DNA of 64,000 nt from Bradyrhizobium glycinis (GCF_016031655.1 NZ_JACCHQ010000025.1:62001-126000); one strand, 5' to 3'; shown: positions 1-8,678, numbered from the stretch's first letter. Notes: generated by a model from the sequence alone, not told the origin. Made by a program: numbers and translations.

Positions 1-522
1 CTTGCGGCTGCCGACGACATCGGCTTCGGCAACGTCATCAAGATCCTGCTGCGCTTCGCGCGGCCATGGTGGCGCGAGCGCAAGGCAGACCTCGCCGACA
101 TGACCTTCCTGCTGTCGGATGAGGCGATCCCGGTCTGGTGGACGCGCTACCCGGACCAGCATCCCGTGCTGACGGGCTGGTTCGGTGGCCCGCGCACGGC
201 GGAGCTGGAAAGCCTCGACCCGCAAGCGCTGATCGATGCCGGGCTCGGTTCGCTCGCCGCCGTCTTCGGCCTGCCGCGCAATGACATCGCGCGCGAGCTG
301 GTGGCGTCTGCCGCGACCAACTGGGCGCATGACCGCTTCGCGCGCGGCGCCTATTCGTGGGCGACGCCGCGCACGCGCGCGGCACAAGCGACCCTCGCGC
401 GTGGAGACGGACGGGTGCTGTTTTCTGGCGAAGCGCTCTATCGCGGCCGCGACATGGGCACGGTCGAGGCGGCACTGGCGAGTGGCCTGGAGACGGCGGG
501 CACGGTCCTGCGGGGACAATAA
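1..522 (+). CDS. FAD-dependent amine oxidase family protein, C-terminal part (5' end outside window)
   Basis: The reading frame is open from the first base, so the start lies upstream; 173 residues are visible. The C-terminal pattern, a GWFGGP segment followed by a helix-rich stretch and a W-A-H-D-R-F-x-R-G-A-Y-S-x-x-T-P segment, matches the substrate/FAD-closing region of flavin monoamine oxidases, where the GAYS segment sits against the FAD. The N-terminal dinucleotide-binding motif is not in view, so substrate and exact subfamily cannot be set. A strong hairpin lies directly behind the stop. Family assignment is from motif recognition. Confidence 0.7.
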   Translation, partial: LAAADDIGFGNVIKILLRFARPWWRERKADLADMTFLLSDEAIPVWWTRYPDQHPVLTGWFGGPRTAELESLDPQALIDAGLGSLAAVFGLPRNDIARELVASAATNWAHDRFARGAYSWATPRTRAAQATLARGDGRVLFSGEALYRGRDMGTVEAALASGLETAGTVLRGQ

Positions 523-526
523 CGAA

Positions 527-553
527 AGAGGCCCGCATCCGATGCGGGCCTCT
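527..553. terminator. Bidirectional hairpin terminator between convergent genes
   Basis: A 12-13 bp perfect G+C-rich inverted repeat with a loop of 1-3 bases lies between the stop of the oxidase gene and the stop of the converging small secreted protein gene. There is no long T-run on either side, so termination strength is uncertain, but the position is typical. Confidence 0.6.
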
Positions 554-564
554 CGTCGCGTGTC

Positions 565-870
565 TTACCAGCGGCCGCCGCCGAAGCTGAACGTCACGCC
601 GGGGCCTCCGCCGTAATAGCCGTACGGCCCGCCGCCGTAATAGCCGTGGTGCCGCGGATAATAGCCGTAGCTTCTGTAATAGGGCCGGTAATAGCTGTGA
701 TGACGCCGCCAATGATGATGGTGCCAGCGGTGGTGCCTGCGGTGCGCGCTGATGTCGGTGGTCTGGCTTTCCTGTGCGGTCTGCTTGGCGCTTGCGCTGC
801 CGGCCGCGCTCGCCGATCCGCCGGCCAACGCCACAGCACCGAGGGCGATCGCGGCAATGAGATATTTCAT
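565..870 (-). CDS. Small secreted His/Tyr/Gly-rich protein
   Basis: A 101-residue protein. Residues 1 to about 24 form a clear Sec signal peptide (MKYL, hydrophobic core, AxA cleavage region). The mature part is short and very unusual: a His/Arg/Trp cluster (several HRRHH and WHHHH groups) followed by Tyr/Gly-rich repeats (YYRPYYRSYGYY, YGYYGGGPYGYYGGGP). Such composition fits a periplasmic or surface protein that binds metals or coats the envelope, but no named family is certain. A longer frame runs upstream to about 1065; the start at 870 is chosen because the signal peptide begins there. It is convergent with the oxidase gene. Confidence 0.65.
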   Translation of the reverse strand: MKYLIAAIALGAVALAGGSASAAGSASAKQTAQESQTTDISAHRRHHRWHHHHWRRHHSYYRPYYRSYGYYPRHHGYYGGGPYGYYGGGPGVTFSFGGGRW

Positions 871-1130
871 GTCATCACTCCAGTTGAAGGTCGCGTGACA
901 ACACATGAGCATCCCGCGCGTTCCTGCCAACGTGGGCGTCGAAACGACGCAGATTTTCAGTTCCCGATGAACAGGCGTTAACGTTTGTGAACGATAGAAG
1001 GCCGCGCGTTCTATCGTCGCACGGCGAGGCGTCGCCTCGTTGTTGCCCAGTGTCGCGCGGCGCATCGTCTTGCATGTAGCTCGGCCACGCCTGCCGGAAT
1101 AATCCCGGATACCCTGCTACGGATACACTA

Positions 1131-1478
1131 TCAGGGATGCGGATCGGGAAAGCCGTGCCGCTCGGAGAGCGCAGCGAGGATCGCGTCCTTGTCTGCCATG
1201 AATGCGCGGCCATGATAGCTGCCAGTCTGATGCGGCGAGGTCGCCCCAGTCGCGAGCACGAGCAGAGGCAGCGATTGATTCTCCTCGCCGACCAGCGCGA
1301 TCACGGCTTGTCGCGGCCGTGGCCAGGGGATCCGCTCGACGTCGAGCTTCTCGGCGAGCTCTGGAAATGAGGCCAGCACGCCCTCGATCAGCGCGCAGTG
1401 CCAGCAATAGAAGCGTTGGCCCGGAAAGGCCGGATCCTCGAAGCCGGGACGCAGCAGAAACAGGCGGTCACGTTTCAT
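1131..1478 (-). CDS. DUF3088 family protein (thioredoxin-like fold)
   Basis: A 115-residue protein. It opens with the family's characteristic LFLLRPGFEDPAFPGQRFYC segment, then a W-H-C-A-L-I-E-G-V-L segment, giving a C-x2-C pair (YCWHC) near residue 30 that resembles a thioredoxin-like active site. This is the hallmark of DUF3088 proteins, whose biochemical role is not established. The frame extends upstream to 1544, but the start at 1478 begins just before the conserved region. No operon partner is evident; the upstream neighbour is a decayed gene on the other strand. Confidence 0.65.
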   Translation of the reverse strand: MKRDRLFLLRPGFEDPAFPGQRFYCWHCALIEGVLASFPELAEKLDVERIPWPRPRQAVIALVGEENQSLPLLVLATGATSPHQTGSYHGRAFMADKDAILAALSERHGFPDPHP

Positions 1479-1677
1479 GGGTCGCTCCGAAGCGGGCCGC
1501 AATGTCACCGGGGAATCAATCGCGTCGTCGTGAAAGGACGCCACGGCAGGGCCGATCAGTCAATCGGCTCAACGCAACGTGATCTGCATGCAGGTCGCGC
1601 TTGATCCAGCGCAACTTTGGCCGCTGCCGCCCGATGCGATGTCGCTGCGACATTGGAATGAAGAATCGAGGCAGGTC

Positions 1678-2350
1678 ATGAAGGCATATTTCATCGGCGG
1701 TGGCATCGGATTGCTCGCGGGCGCGGCGTTCCTCGTCCGCGATGCGCAGCTGCCGGGACGCGACATCGTGATCTGCGAGGCGCAGCCGCTGGTCGGCGGC
1801 AGCCTCGACGGTGCGCAGCTCGCGAACGGCGCCTATTCGCTTCGCGGCGGGCGCATGCTCACCACCGACCATTACGAATGCACCTGGGACCTGCTCTCGA
1901 GTATTCCTTCGCTCGAGCATCCCGGCCTCAGCGTGCGCGACGAGACGATCGCATTCAACGTGGAGAATCCAGCGCATTCGAGGGCACGTCTGGTCGACCG
2001 CAATCGCTTCAAGGTCGACGTCTCGCATATGGGCTTCTCCGCCCGCGATCGGCTCGAGCTGTTGCGGCTCACCGAGGCTTCGGAGGAGACGCTCGGCAAC
2101 AGCCGCATCACTGACTGGCTGTCGCCCGGATTCTTCGAATCGAATTTCCAGGAATTCCGTCAACCTCGCCTTCGTCAGCCAGTTCGTCGAAATCCCTGAT
2201 GACGTCGTGTTCACCGTCGAATATTCGGTGCGTGCGGCGCAGATGGCGGTCTATCAGCTCATGAAGATCGACCGCCCGGTGCTGCCGGTGACGCGGCACG
2301 ACAAGTCGCTCGCCGTGATCTTCGCGACGCTCCAGAAAGCGTTTGCGTGA
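1678..2350 (+). pseudogene. Oleate hydratase (myosin-cross-reactive antigen family), internally deleted and frame-shifted
   Basis: The first frame (1678 to about 2150) encodes the N-terminus of an oleate hydratase: the FAD motif FIGGGIG-x2-AGAAFL, the GGRML segment, and the run through D-W-L-S-P-G-F-F-E-S-N-F. The frame then ends at 2199. From about 2163 a second frame carries the family's extreme C-terminus (FVSQFVEIPDDVVFTVEYSV, then a final helix) and stops at 2350. The family is usually well over 500 residues, so most of the middle, including the catalytic part, is missing. The junction near 2145-2165 therefore marks a deletion. The gene would have hydrated unsaturated fatty acids; the product cannot be functional as read. 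Confidence 0.85.
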
Positions 2351-2359
2351 TGGACGGAG

Positions 2360-2938
2360 TTACTTGAACGGATCCTGGATCGACGGTGCCGATTGCCGGA
2401 TGCGCCGCACGCTGACCGGGGTGCCGTCGGAGACGAACAGCAGCTCGTATTTGCGGCCCTGGCTGTCGGTCGCCGAGCAGGTGACGTCCTTTACCTTCCT
2501 GGCGGCGAAGTTGCCGGTCTGGCGGCAGATGCCGGTCGAGGTCTGCTCGGCGGGCACCGGCAAGCCATCGACCTTGGGGCGGTTCTTGGAGTTGAGCAGC
2601 ACGCGGTCGATCGGCAGCTCGTAGGAATTGTCGTCGGCGCGCTTGCCGTTCTCGCCGGAGAACGACACCACATGGCTGTCATCGGAGGGATCGTCGACCG
2701 CGACCGCGAAATTGACCCGGCCCGTGTCGCCGTGGGCATAGGCCACCGTCTTGCAAGGTAAGGTGCGGCCTGCGACCCTGAACGTCTTGCAGTGGCCCGA
2801 CATCAGCGCCAGGAGATCGATGAAGGCGTTCGGCTGTGCCGGCGGATTGTTGACCGGAATGGGCTTGGAAGTCTCGGCAAAACAAGGACTTGCCGCGACC
2901 ACGAGCAACGCGGCGAGGACCAATCGGCGAAGGCGCAT
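2360..2938 (-). CDS. Secreted protein of unknown function
   Basis: A 192-residue protein with a good signal peptide (MRLRRLVLAALLVVAASPCFA). The mature part has four cysteines that could pair (C in GHCKTF, LPCKTV, GICRQ and VTCSAT) and reads as a beta-rich soluble domain. No known domain is recognised. The frame is open further upstream to 3115, but the signal peptide fixes the start at 2938. It ends just after the decayed oleate hydratase, which runs toward it. Codon use and coding texture look native. Confidence 0.6.
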   Translation of the reverse strand: MRLRRLVLAALLVVAASPCFAETSKPIPVNNPPAQPNAFIDLLALMSGHCKTFRVAGRTLPCKTVAYAHGDTGRVNFAVAVDDPSDDSHVVSFSGENGKRADDNSYELPIDRVLLNSKNRPKVDGLPVPAEQTSTGICRQTGNFAARKVKDVTCSATDSQGRKYELLFVSDGTPVSVRRIRQSAPSIQDPFK

Positions 2939-3145
2939 CGTCGGGCTCACGGGCCAGGGGGCCATGGCGGCGGAAGAGTTCCGCACCATAACCATCGAAC
3001 CGCAAATTGGTTGCGATCCCGTTTGTGCTGCAAGTCCCGACTGGAATACCACCGCGTCAACCCCGACGGCGATTCGTTCAAATCGCCCGATCCATCCCAG
3101 CGGCCACATTGCCATCAGGGCGGTGTTTTTTTCGTGGCGGAGCTA

Positions 3146-3195
3146 GAGCAATGATCCGGAAAAGTGCGTAGCGGTTTTCCGAAAAGATCATGCTC
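3146..3195. repeat. Short palindromic intergenic repeat, GATC-type
   Basis: Nested inverted repeats: outer arms GAGCAATGATC / GATCATGCTC and inner arms CGGAAAA / TTTTCCG. A related copy is present at 26671-26719 with the same order of GATCCGGAAAA and GATCATG blocks. This is a dispersed repeat, not a gene-specific site. Confidence 0.75.
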
Positions 3196-3229
3196 AAACA
3201 ACAACCGAAAGCGCGATGAGGATTCATCC

Positions 3230-4543
3230 TTAGCCCATCGCCGCCTGCCAGCGCCCATCGCGTAAGGAGGGGCGGCGGTGGAGGCGGGCGTCCAGCGCGG
3301 CGCGGGCGCGGGGCAGCTCGCCGCTGCGCATGAGCGCGACGATATAGGTGTCCTCGATCAGCTCGCGCTGGGCGTGACTGCCGCCGATGCGCACGACCTC
3401 GCCAAGAACGGGCGCGAGCAAGCGTACGCAAGCCCCATAGTCCTCCTCGGCGAAGGCCGCCAGCGCGCGGCAGATCGCGGGGACCACAGGGCCGGCCGGC
3501 AGCTTGCCGTCGGCGAGGCGCTGCTCGATGGCGGCAAGGCGCGTTTGGAGCGCCTTCGGATCGTCACCCGCGGCCGCGAACAAGGCCATGTGGACGTCGA
3601 CGAAAGGGAGGCTGGATTTCGGAAACAGGCCTTGCGCGACAGCATCAGCTTCCGACCAGAGACGTTTCGGCACGGTATGGCCATAGGCGGAGAGCCGCCA
3701 CAACAGTGAGGCGATGTCGGTGACCATATTAAGCGGCGCCGCCTTCGTTACAGAGGGGTGCAGTACGTCGGCGTAGATCGCCAGCGCGCGTGGCGCGTCG
3801 TCCTTTTCCAGCGCGACCAATGCCTGGTGCCAGCGCAGATGGCTGTAGAGAAGCCCGGAGCGGTCGTAGGCCGGGATCCAATGCTCCACGAACCGGTCGG
3901 CTTCCTCGATCGAGCCATCCTCGAACATCGCGTGCAGCACGGTATGCGCACCATGGGCGTTCTCCCGTCGCAAGGCGAATCCGCGCTCGGTGATCGCGCG
4001 GCCGCGTGAGACGTTGCCGTTTTCGGTCAGTGTCCAGCCGTGCGTGGTGAGGAACCACCAGTCCTCGTCATAGTGACGCGCTACACTGTCGCAGAGATCC
4101 TGCCGCGCACGATCGTGGTCGGCCATGCCGGAGAAGGCGAACAGGCCGAAGGCGCCGAGCGGCAGCGACAGCACCACGGCATCGCGCGGCCAGGTGTCGA
4201 TATGCTTCAATGTCGCGGCAATCGCTTCGGGAAGGCGTCCTTCGACCGCGAGCGCAAGCGTCTCGACATGGGACCGCTCACGCATCGAGCCGCGCCTTGC
4301 CACGAGTTCGCGCGCTATCGCTGCCTTCTTCCGCGCGAGATCGCCCTGCTGATAGAAGGAATGCACGCGCGCGCGCGCGATATGCGCCAGTGCAAAATCC
4401 GGATCGGCGTCTATGGCGCGCTCGAAAGCCTCGGCCGTCCCCTGCCAGCTCGCGAGCAGGAGGTCGACGCCCTCGCGGTAGGCATCCGCCGCTTCCTCCG
4501 ACGACGTTGTGAAGGCATTCCCGTAGCGATCTTCATGCATCAT
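3230..4543 (-). CDS. Tetratricopeptide-repeat protein (TTC38-like)
   Basis: A 437-residue cytoplasmic protein without signal peptide. It shows repeated helix pairs with TPR-like spacing, e.g. residues about 15-60 (AFERAIDADPDFALAHIARA) and later segments with A-x-A-x-Y and W-x-x-A patterns. The central HGWTLTENG and GAHTVLHAMFEDG segments resemble the TTC38 group of TPR proteins, which are widespread and of unclear function. It lies 13 bases upstream of the aldo/keto reductase stop on the same strand, so it follows that gene in a likely two-gene transcript. Family by recognition; role unknown. Confidence 0.65.
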   Translation of the reverse strand: MMHEDRYGNAFTTSSEEAADAYREGVDLLLASWQGTAEAFERAIDADPDFALAHIARARVHSFYQQGDLARKKAAIARELVARRGSMRERSHVETLALAVEGRLPEAIAATLKHIDTWPRDAVVLSLPLGAFGLFAFSGMADHDRARQDLCDSVARHYDEDWWFLTTHGWTLTENGNVSRGRAITERGFALRRENAHGAHTVLHAMFEDGSIEEADRFVEHWIPAYDRSGLLYSHLRWHQALVALEKDDAPRALAIYADVLHPSVTKAAPLNMVTDIASLLWRLSAYGHTVPKRLWSEADAVAQGLFPKSSLPFVDVHMALFAAAGDDPKALQTRLAAIEQRLADGKLPAGPVVPAICRALAAFAEEDYGACVRLLAPVLGEVVRIGGSHAQRELIEDTYIVALMRSGELPRARAALDARLHRRPSLRDGRWQAAMG

Positions 4544-4556
4544 CGACCGCTCCCTT

Positions 4557-5579
4557 TCACGCCGTCCGCGCGCGACGGCCCTCGATCGGATAGGCCGGGT
4601 CGTTATAGCCCGGCGTCGAGGGATGGCCCGGCGTCACCAGGCGGTCGATCAGCGCCTCGTCCTCGGCGGTGAAGCGATAATCGAGCGCGCTGATGTAGCC
4701 GTCCCATTGCTCCTCGGTACGGGGACCGGCGATCACCGACGAGACGAAGGCGGAGTTGAGCACCCAGCCGACCGCGAACTGGCCGGCGGTGATGCCTTTC
4801 TTCTCGGCGTGAGCCTTGATCTCCTGCGCGAGCTGGAGCGATTCCGGCCGCCATTCCGTCTGCATCATGCGGGTGTCGTTGCGCCCGGCCCGTGTCTCCT
4901 TGTCGGGCGCTGCATCCACCTTGTACTTGCCGGTGAGCACGCCGCGCGCAAGCGGGCTGTAGGGCACGATACCGAGACCGTAATAGGCGCAGGCCGGGAA
5001 GTGCTCGACCTCCGGCATGCGGTTCATGGCGTTATAATAAGGCTGGCTCACCGCGGGCCGGTCGATGCCGAGCCGGTCGCAGATGTTGCAGATCTCGGCG
5101 ACGCGCCAGGCGCGGTAGTTGGAGACGCCGAAATAGCGCACCTTGCCAGCGTGGATCAGGTCACCCATCGCGCGCACCGTTTCCTCCAGCGGCGTCGCAT
5201 GGTCTTCCTTGTGCAGATAGTAGATGTCGATGTGATCGGTGCCGAGCCGCATCAAGCTCTCGTCCGCCGCCTGCAACACCCAGCGCCGCGACAGCCCGCC
5301 GCGATTGGGATCATCGCCCAATTCGTTGCTCATGGGGTTTGCGAGTTTTGTCGCGAGCACCCAGGCGCCACGATTGCGGGCGATGGCGCGGCCGACGACC
5401 TCCTCGGAGGCGCCTTTCGAATAGGCGTCCGCCGTGTCGATGAAATTGATCCCGGCGTCGCGTGCCTTGTCGATGATCCGTTTTGACGTGGCTTCATCGG
5501 TCGCTCCGCCGAACATCATGGTGCCCAGGCAAATCGGCGAGACCTTGAGGCCGCTGCGGCCGAGCTGGCGGTATTGCAT
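4557..5579 (-). CDS. Aldo/keto reductase
   Basis: A 340-residue NADPH-dependent oxidoreductase of the aldo/keto reductase superfamily. The catalytic tetrad is visible at D48, Y53, K78 and H123 (FIDTADAYS, ATKLAN, YYLHKED). The GVSNYRAW segment and the C-terminal IAGPRTEEQ cofactor-binding segment are also typical of the YhdN/AKR11-like group. The frame is open 14 codons further upstream, but MQYRQLGRSGLKVS is the standard start of the family. The TPR protein gene follows closely. Substrate cannot be told from sequence. Confidence 0.9.
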   Translation of the reverse strand: MQYRQLGRSGLKVSPICLGTMMFGGATDEATSKRIIDKARDAGINFIDTADAYSKGASEEVVGRAIARNRGAWVLATKLANPMSNELGDDPNRGGLSRRWVLQAADESLMRLGTDHIDIYYLHKEDHATPLEETVRAMGDLIHAGKVRYFGVSNYRAWRVAEICNICDRLGIDRPAVSQPYYNAMNRMPEVEHFPACAYYGLGIVPYSPLARGVLTGKYKVDAAPDKETRAGRNDTRMMQTEWRPESLQLAQEIKAHAEKKGITAGQFAVGWVLNSAFVSSVIAGPRTEEQWDGYISALDYRFTAEDEALIDRLVTPGHPSTPGYNDPAYPIEGRRARTA

Positions 5580-5626
5580 GAGCGAGTCCTCGAATTTGGT
5601 GGACGGCAGCATAGCCAGCAACGCCC

Positions 5627-5705
5627 GTCATTGCGAGCGCAGCGAAGCAATCCAGAGATGTGTCCGCGGAGGGATTCTGGATTGCTTCGCTGCGCTCGCA
5701 ATGAC
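5627..5705. repeat. Palindromic intergenic repeat, GTCATTGCGAGCGC-type
   Basis: Arms of about 30 bases: GTCATTGCGAGCGCAGCGAAG ends on one side and its complement on the other, with CAATCCAG / CTGGATTG inside and a loop of about 20 bases. A second copy lies at 51479-51563. It forms a long hairpin in RNA. Confidence 0.85.
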
Positions 5706-5803
5706 CGCTGAGGGAACAGCCCGCCACACCCACAACTGTCATCGCCCGATCTGAGCCGGGCGACGACAGCGGCGGGTGTGGATAGCGGGTGCCTAACGTG
5801 GGC

Positions 5804-6229
5804 CTATCCCGGCCCCTTCAATATCTTGAACACGCCATTCGCCATCACGATGCAGCGGTCGTCCACGGTCACCTCGGTGCTCATGAAGATCAGGCTGCGG
5901 GTCGAGCGCACCACGCGCGGACGGGAGATCAGGGTGTCGCCGATCTGGCCGGCCTCGACGAAATGGGTGTCGAGCTGCACCGTCGCCAGGTACTCCTTGC
6001 CGGAGACGTAACGGGCCGTCATGCCGCAGGTGCGATCGGCGAACGTCATCATCACGCCGCCCTGCACCATGCCGCGGCGGTTGTGGTGCTTGTCCTCGGT
6101 CGCGAGCGCGAACTCGTAATGGCCGTCGACCTTGCGCTCCCACAAGGGGCCGATCAGGTGCAGGAAGCCCGTGGTCTCCAGGATGCTCCAGCCCTCTGAT
6201 TTCAGCCTTGCGGCGGCCTTGCTGGTCAT
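5804..6229 (-). CDS. PaaI-type hotdog-fold thioesterase
   Basis: A 141-residue protein of the 4HBT/PaaI thioesterase superfamily. The helix entry HHNRRGMVQGGVMMTFADRTCG is the typical hotdog active-site segment (H-N-x3-x-x-G-G-V-x2-T-x-x-D). The strand T-V-Q-L-D-T-H-F-V-E-A-G-Q-I-G-D also fits. It should hydrolyse an acyl-CoA thioester; the acyl group is not known. The frame is open upstream into the divergent Nudix gene promoter region; 6229 (MTSKAAARL) is chosen as the first start giving normal family length. Confidence 0.8.
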   Translation of the reverse strand: MTSKAAARLKSEGWSILETTGFLHLIGPLWERKVDGHYEFALATEDKHHNRRGMVQGGVMMTFADRTCGMTARYVSGKEYLATVQLDTHFVEAGQIGDTLISRPRVVRSTRSLIFMSTEVTVDDRCIVMANGVFKILKGPG

Positions 6230-6299
6230 GTCGTCGTCCGTCCTTGCAACGCGATGTCTCCTCGTTTCATCAGATGCGGTCCTGGTGTAGTCAAGCATC

Positions 6300-6926
6300 A
6301 TGAGAGCGTTCGACGATGCCACCAGGCGGAATATCGCAGAGGCCTGCGCGGCCTTCGCGCGGCTGCCCGAGATAGCCGAGCCGTCGGCGCTGAAGCGCGC
6401 CGCGGTGGTGCTGGCGCTGACTGAATCCGACGACCGTGGCGACACCGCCTTCCTGCTCACCAGGCGCGCCTCGCACCTGCGCGCCCATCGCGGCCAATGG
6501 GCGCTGCCCGGCGGACGCTGCGATGCCGGCGAGACGCCGGTCGAGGCGGCGCTGCGCGAGCTCGACGAGGAGCTCGCACTCGAGCTGGCAGCCGATGCGG
6601 TGCTCGGCCTGCTCGATGATTATCCGACGCGCTCGGGCTATCTGATCACGCCGGTCGTGGTCTGGGCGGCTGACAGTGCTGCGATCCGCCCGAATCCGGA
6701 CGAGGTCGCCTCCGTTCATCGCATTGGGCTGGCCACGATCGAGCGCGACGATGCCTTCGATTTCACTGAGATCCCCGAGAGCAGCCGCCGCGTGATCCGC
6801 TTCCATCACCAGATGAGCCTGATCCACGCCCCGACCGCGGCGCTGATCTACCAGTTCCGCGAGGTGCTGGCGGGGCGGCACACCCGCGTCACCGACCTGG
6901 AGCAGCCGGTATTTGCCTGGAGGTGA
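6300..6926 (+). CDS. Nudix hydrolase, CoA pyrophosphatase-like
   Basis: A 208-residue Nudix protein. The Nudix box lies near residues 68-91: G-R-C-D-A-G-E, seven residues, then R-E-L-D-E-E. The usual Gly near its end is Ala (EELALEL). The upstream LTRRASHLRAHRGQWALPGG segment is typical of the NudL/CoAse subgroup, which cleaves CoA and related nucleotide diphosphates. It is divergent from the thioesterase gene 70 bases away. The assignment to CoA is inference from the subgroup pattern. Confidence 0.8.
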   Translation: MRAFDDATRRNIAEACAAFARLPEIAEPSALKRAAVVLALTESDDRGDTAFLLTRRASHLRAHRGQWALPGGRCDAGETPVEAALRELDEELALELAADAVLGLLDDYPTRSGYLITPVVVWAADSAAIRPNPDEVASVHRIGLATIERDDAFDFTEIPESSRRVIRFHHQMSLIHAPTAALIYQFREVLAGRHTRVTDLEQPVFAWR

Positions 6927-6982
6927 CGATGGTAAACGGCGCGTTAACGCGACGGTTACCCGATGCCTGCTAAGAAGGCAGC

Positions 6983-8200
6983 ATGCATCATTCGATTCGA
7001 AATAACCTGGCGCTGGTTCCGCTCGCGCTCGTCCTGATCTCGCCTGCGGCGCGCGGCGCCGAGGCCGACACACTGCCGCCCGCCGTTCGCAATGCCAACG
7101 CCCAGCTGCTGTCGCAGTTTTTCGCACAAGGCGCGGGGGCTTCGCCCGCGGTGCTCGAATATCGCCGCAAGCTCGCCGAATATCAGGCCGCGCGCGCCGC
7201 CTTCGATGCCGAGGCCGGCGCCTATTGGAGCCAGATCTCGGAGAAGCGGAAGACGCGGAACGCCAAGCGGCGCAATGGACAGCAGATCACGCTCGATGAT
7301 TACGTGCTGGAGCATCCGCCGCTCTATACCGGGCCGAAGAAGCCGATGAACCCGGAGCCGGAGGAGGCGCCGGACCGGCCGGTCCGCAAGCCGATTCCCG
7401 TGGTCGCCGATCTGCTGCGCGCGGCGCAGGAACTCTACCAGTTCACGCCGCAGCGCCCGTCCAGCGAGCTCGAGTTCAAGCGCGCCTATGCGCGCTACGC
7501 GCTGGCCTCCGGGCTGACGCGCGAGCAGGCGGTGCGGGTCTATTCGTTCGAGACCGGCGGCACCGGCAGTTACGACGTGCAGGCGGGCATCGAGCATGGC
7601 GGCAAGCGCGCGATCTCGACCGCGATGGGCTACAACCAGCTGCTCACCACCAACAGCGTCGAGCTGCTCGCCGAGCAGGGCAACGAATTCATTCGCGCGC
7701 TGTCCGAGAAGGTGGCGCGGAGCTCGGGGCCGGCGCGCCAGGCGCTGGAGCACAAGCTCGCCGTGCTCAAGAAGATGGTGGCGCATGCGAAGTCGGTGCC
7801 CGACACCTGGTCGGAGCACGAGAAGATCGGCAACACGCCGCAAGGCTGGGCCATGCATGCCATGGTGCTCGACATCGACATCGGCCCGATGCTGCAGACC
7901 CACAAACTGCTGACTTCAGTGCATTTCGCCCGGGCCAAGGGATACTCGCGCCCGCTGTCGGCGGCCGAGCTCGAGATGATGAACCTCACCGGCGACGGCA
8001 CCGGCCTCGACATGGTGACGATGCCGCAGGCGATGCGCGAGCGGGTGCCGACCTCGAACTTCTTCCAGCGCGGCGGCTACGAGCGCAACCCGGTCGCGAT
8101 CCGCCATAACACGGTGGCGAAGCTGCTGGCCGTGACCGATGAGCGGATGGACTTCAACAGCAGCAAACCCGGCGCAAGGGAGCTGGCCGGAGCGTTTTAG
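6983..8200 (+). CDS. Secreted protein with lysozyme/transglycosylase-like motifs
   Basis: A 405-residue exported protein with a signal peptide (MHHSIRNNLALVPLALVLIS...AARGAEA). Residues 160-230 contain F-K-R-A-Y-A-R-Y-A, then SFETGGTGSYDVQAG (E190) and AISTAMGYNQLL (Q219). The order of a Glu in a helix end, a Gly-rich strand and a G-Y-x-Q-L segment resembles lytic transglycosylases (E..., GLMQ). The C-terminal third ends with HNTVAKLLAVTDERMD. If correct it would act on peptidoglycan in the periplasm. This is a weak fold-level inference; no family name is certain. Confidence 0.6.
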   Translation: MHHSIRNNLALVPLALVLISPAARGAEADTLPPAVRNANAQLLSQFFAQGAGASPAVLEYRRKLAEYQAARAAFDAEAGAYWSQISEKRKTRNAKRRNGQQITLDDYVLEHPPLYTGPKKPMNPEPEEAPDRPVRKPIPVVADLLRAAQELYQFTPQRPSSELEFKRAYARYALASGLTREQAVRVYSFETGGTGSYDVQAGIEHGGKRAISTAMGYNQLLTTNSVELLAEQGNEFIRALSEKVARSSGPARQALEHKLAVLKKMVAHAKSVPDTWSEHEKIGNTPQGWAMHAMVLDIDIGPMLQTHKLLTSVHFARAKGYSRPLSAAELEMMNLTGDGTGLDMVTMPQAMRERVPTSNFFQRGGYERNPVAIRHNTVAKLLAVTDERMDFNSSKPGARELAGAF

Positions 8201-8208
8201 ATATCGGT

Positions 8209-8363
8209 GTCGTCCCGGACAAGCGCGTCTCAAGCGCGCGCAGATCCGGGACCCATAACCACGGAATCAGATTTGGCGAAGACTCGTGGTTACCGGCTTC
8301 GCGCCGCAACTGCTCCCTGTGGTTATGGGTCCCGGGTTCGCGCTTCGCGCGCCCCGGGACGAC
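8209..8363. repeat. Long palindromic intergenic repeat, GTCGTCCCGG-type
   Basis: Imperfect inverted repeat of about 155 bases: GTCGTCCCGGACAAGCGCG on the left pairs with the CGCGCCCCGGGACGAC end on the right, with inner arms GGGACCCATAACCAC / GTGGTTATGGGTCCC. It lies between convergent genes. Another element with similar CCCGG-rich ends is at 25310-25444. Confidence 0.8.
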
Positions 8364-8372
8364 AAAAAGGGA

Positions 8373-8678
8373 CTACTGATCCGGCCCGAACTTGAACTTG
8401 CCGTCACCTTCCAGATACGGGCCGGTGCGCATGTAGAGCTGGCCGTTGTGGCCGATGAAGAACAGCGTGCCCTTGGGCACCTTCTTGGCGCCCTTCAAGA
8501 GCTCGCCGGCGTTGCTGGTGCCCATCTTGTAGGAATAGGTCTTGCCGTCCTTGTCGTAGGCATAGCCCGTGTCGGGCTTGAGCTCCCAGGGCATTGCTGC
8601 GGTTTGCGCCGATGCGGGCCCTGCCAATGCGCCGAGCGCGGCTGCGATTGCAAATGTCTTGATTGAAAATGCCGTCAT
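8373..8678 (-). CDS. Small secreted protein of unknown function
   Basis: A 101-residue protein with signal peptide (MTAFSIKTFAIAAALGALAGPASAQ). The start at 8678 has a strong ribosome-binding site (GGGAGGATGGG) directly upstream, better than the upstream alternative at 8717. The mature 76 residues contain a Y-A-Y-D-K-D-G-K-T-Y-S-Y-K-M segment and G-T-L-F-F-I-G-H-N-G-Q-L-Y, suggesting a small beta-rich domain. No named family recognised. Confidence 0.6.
   Translation of the reverse strand: MTAFSIKTFAIAAALGALAGPASAQTAAMPWELKPDTGYAYDKDGKTYSYKMGTSNAGELLKGAKKVPKGTLFFIGHNGQLYMRTGPYLEGDGKFKFGPDQ

Noticed and set aside
871..1130. Upstream extension of the small His-rich protein gene (to 1065) and a frame at 875-1213
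   Set aside because: The signal peptide begins at 870; the upstream codons show no coding texture and no ribosome-binding site.
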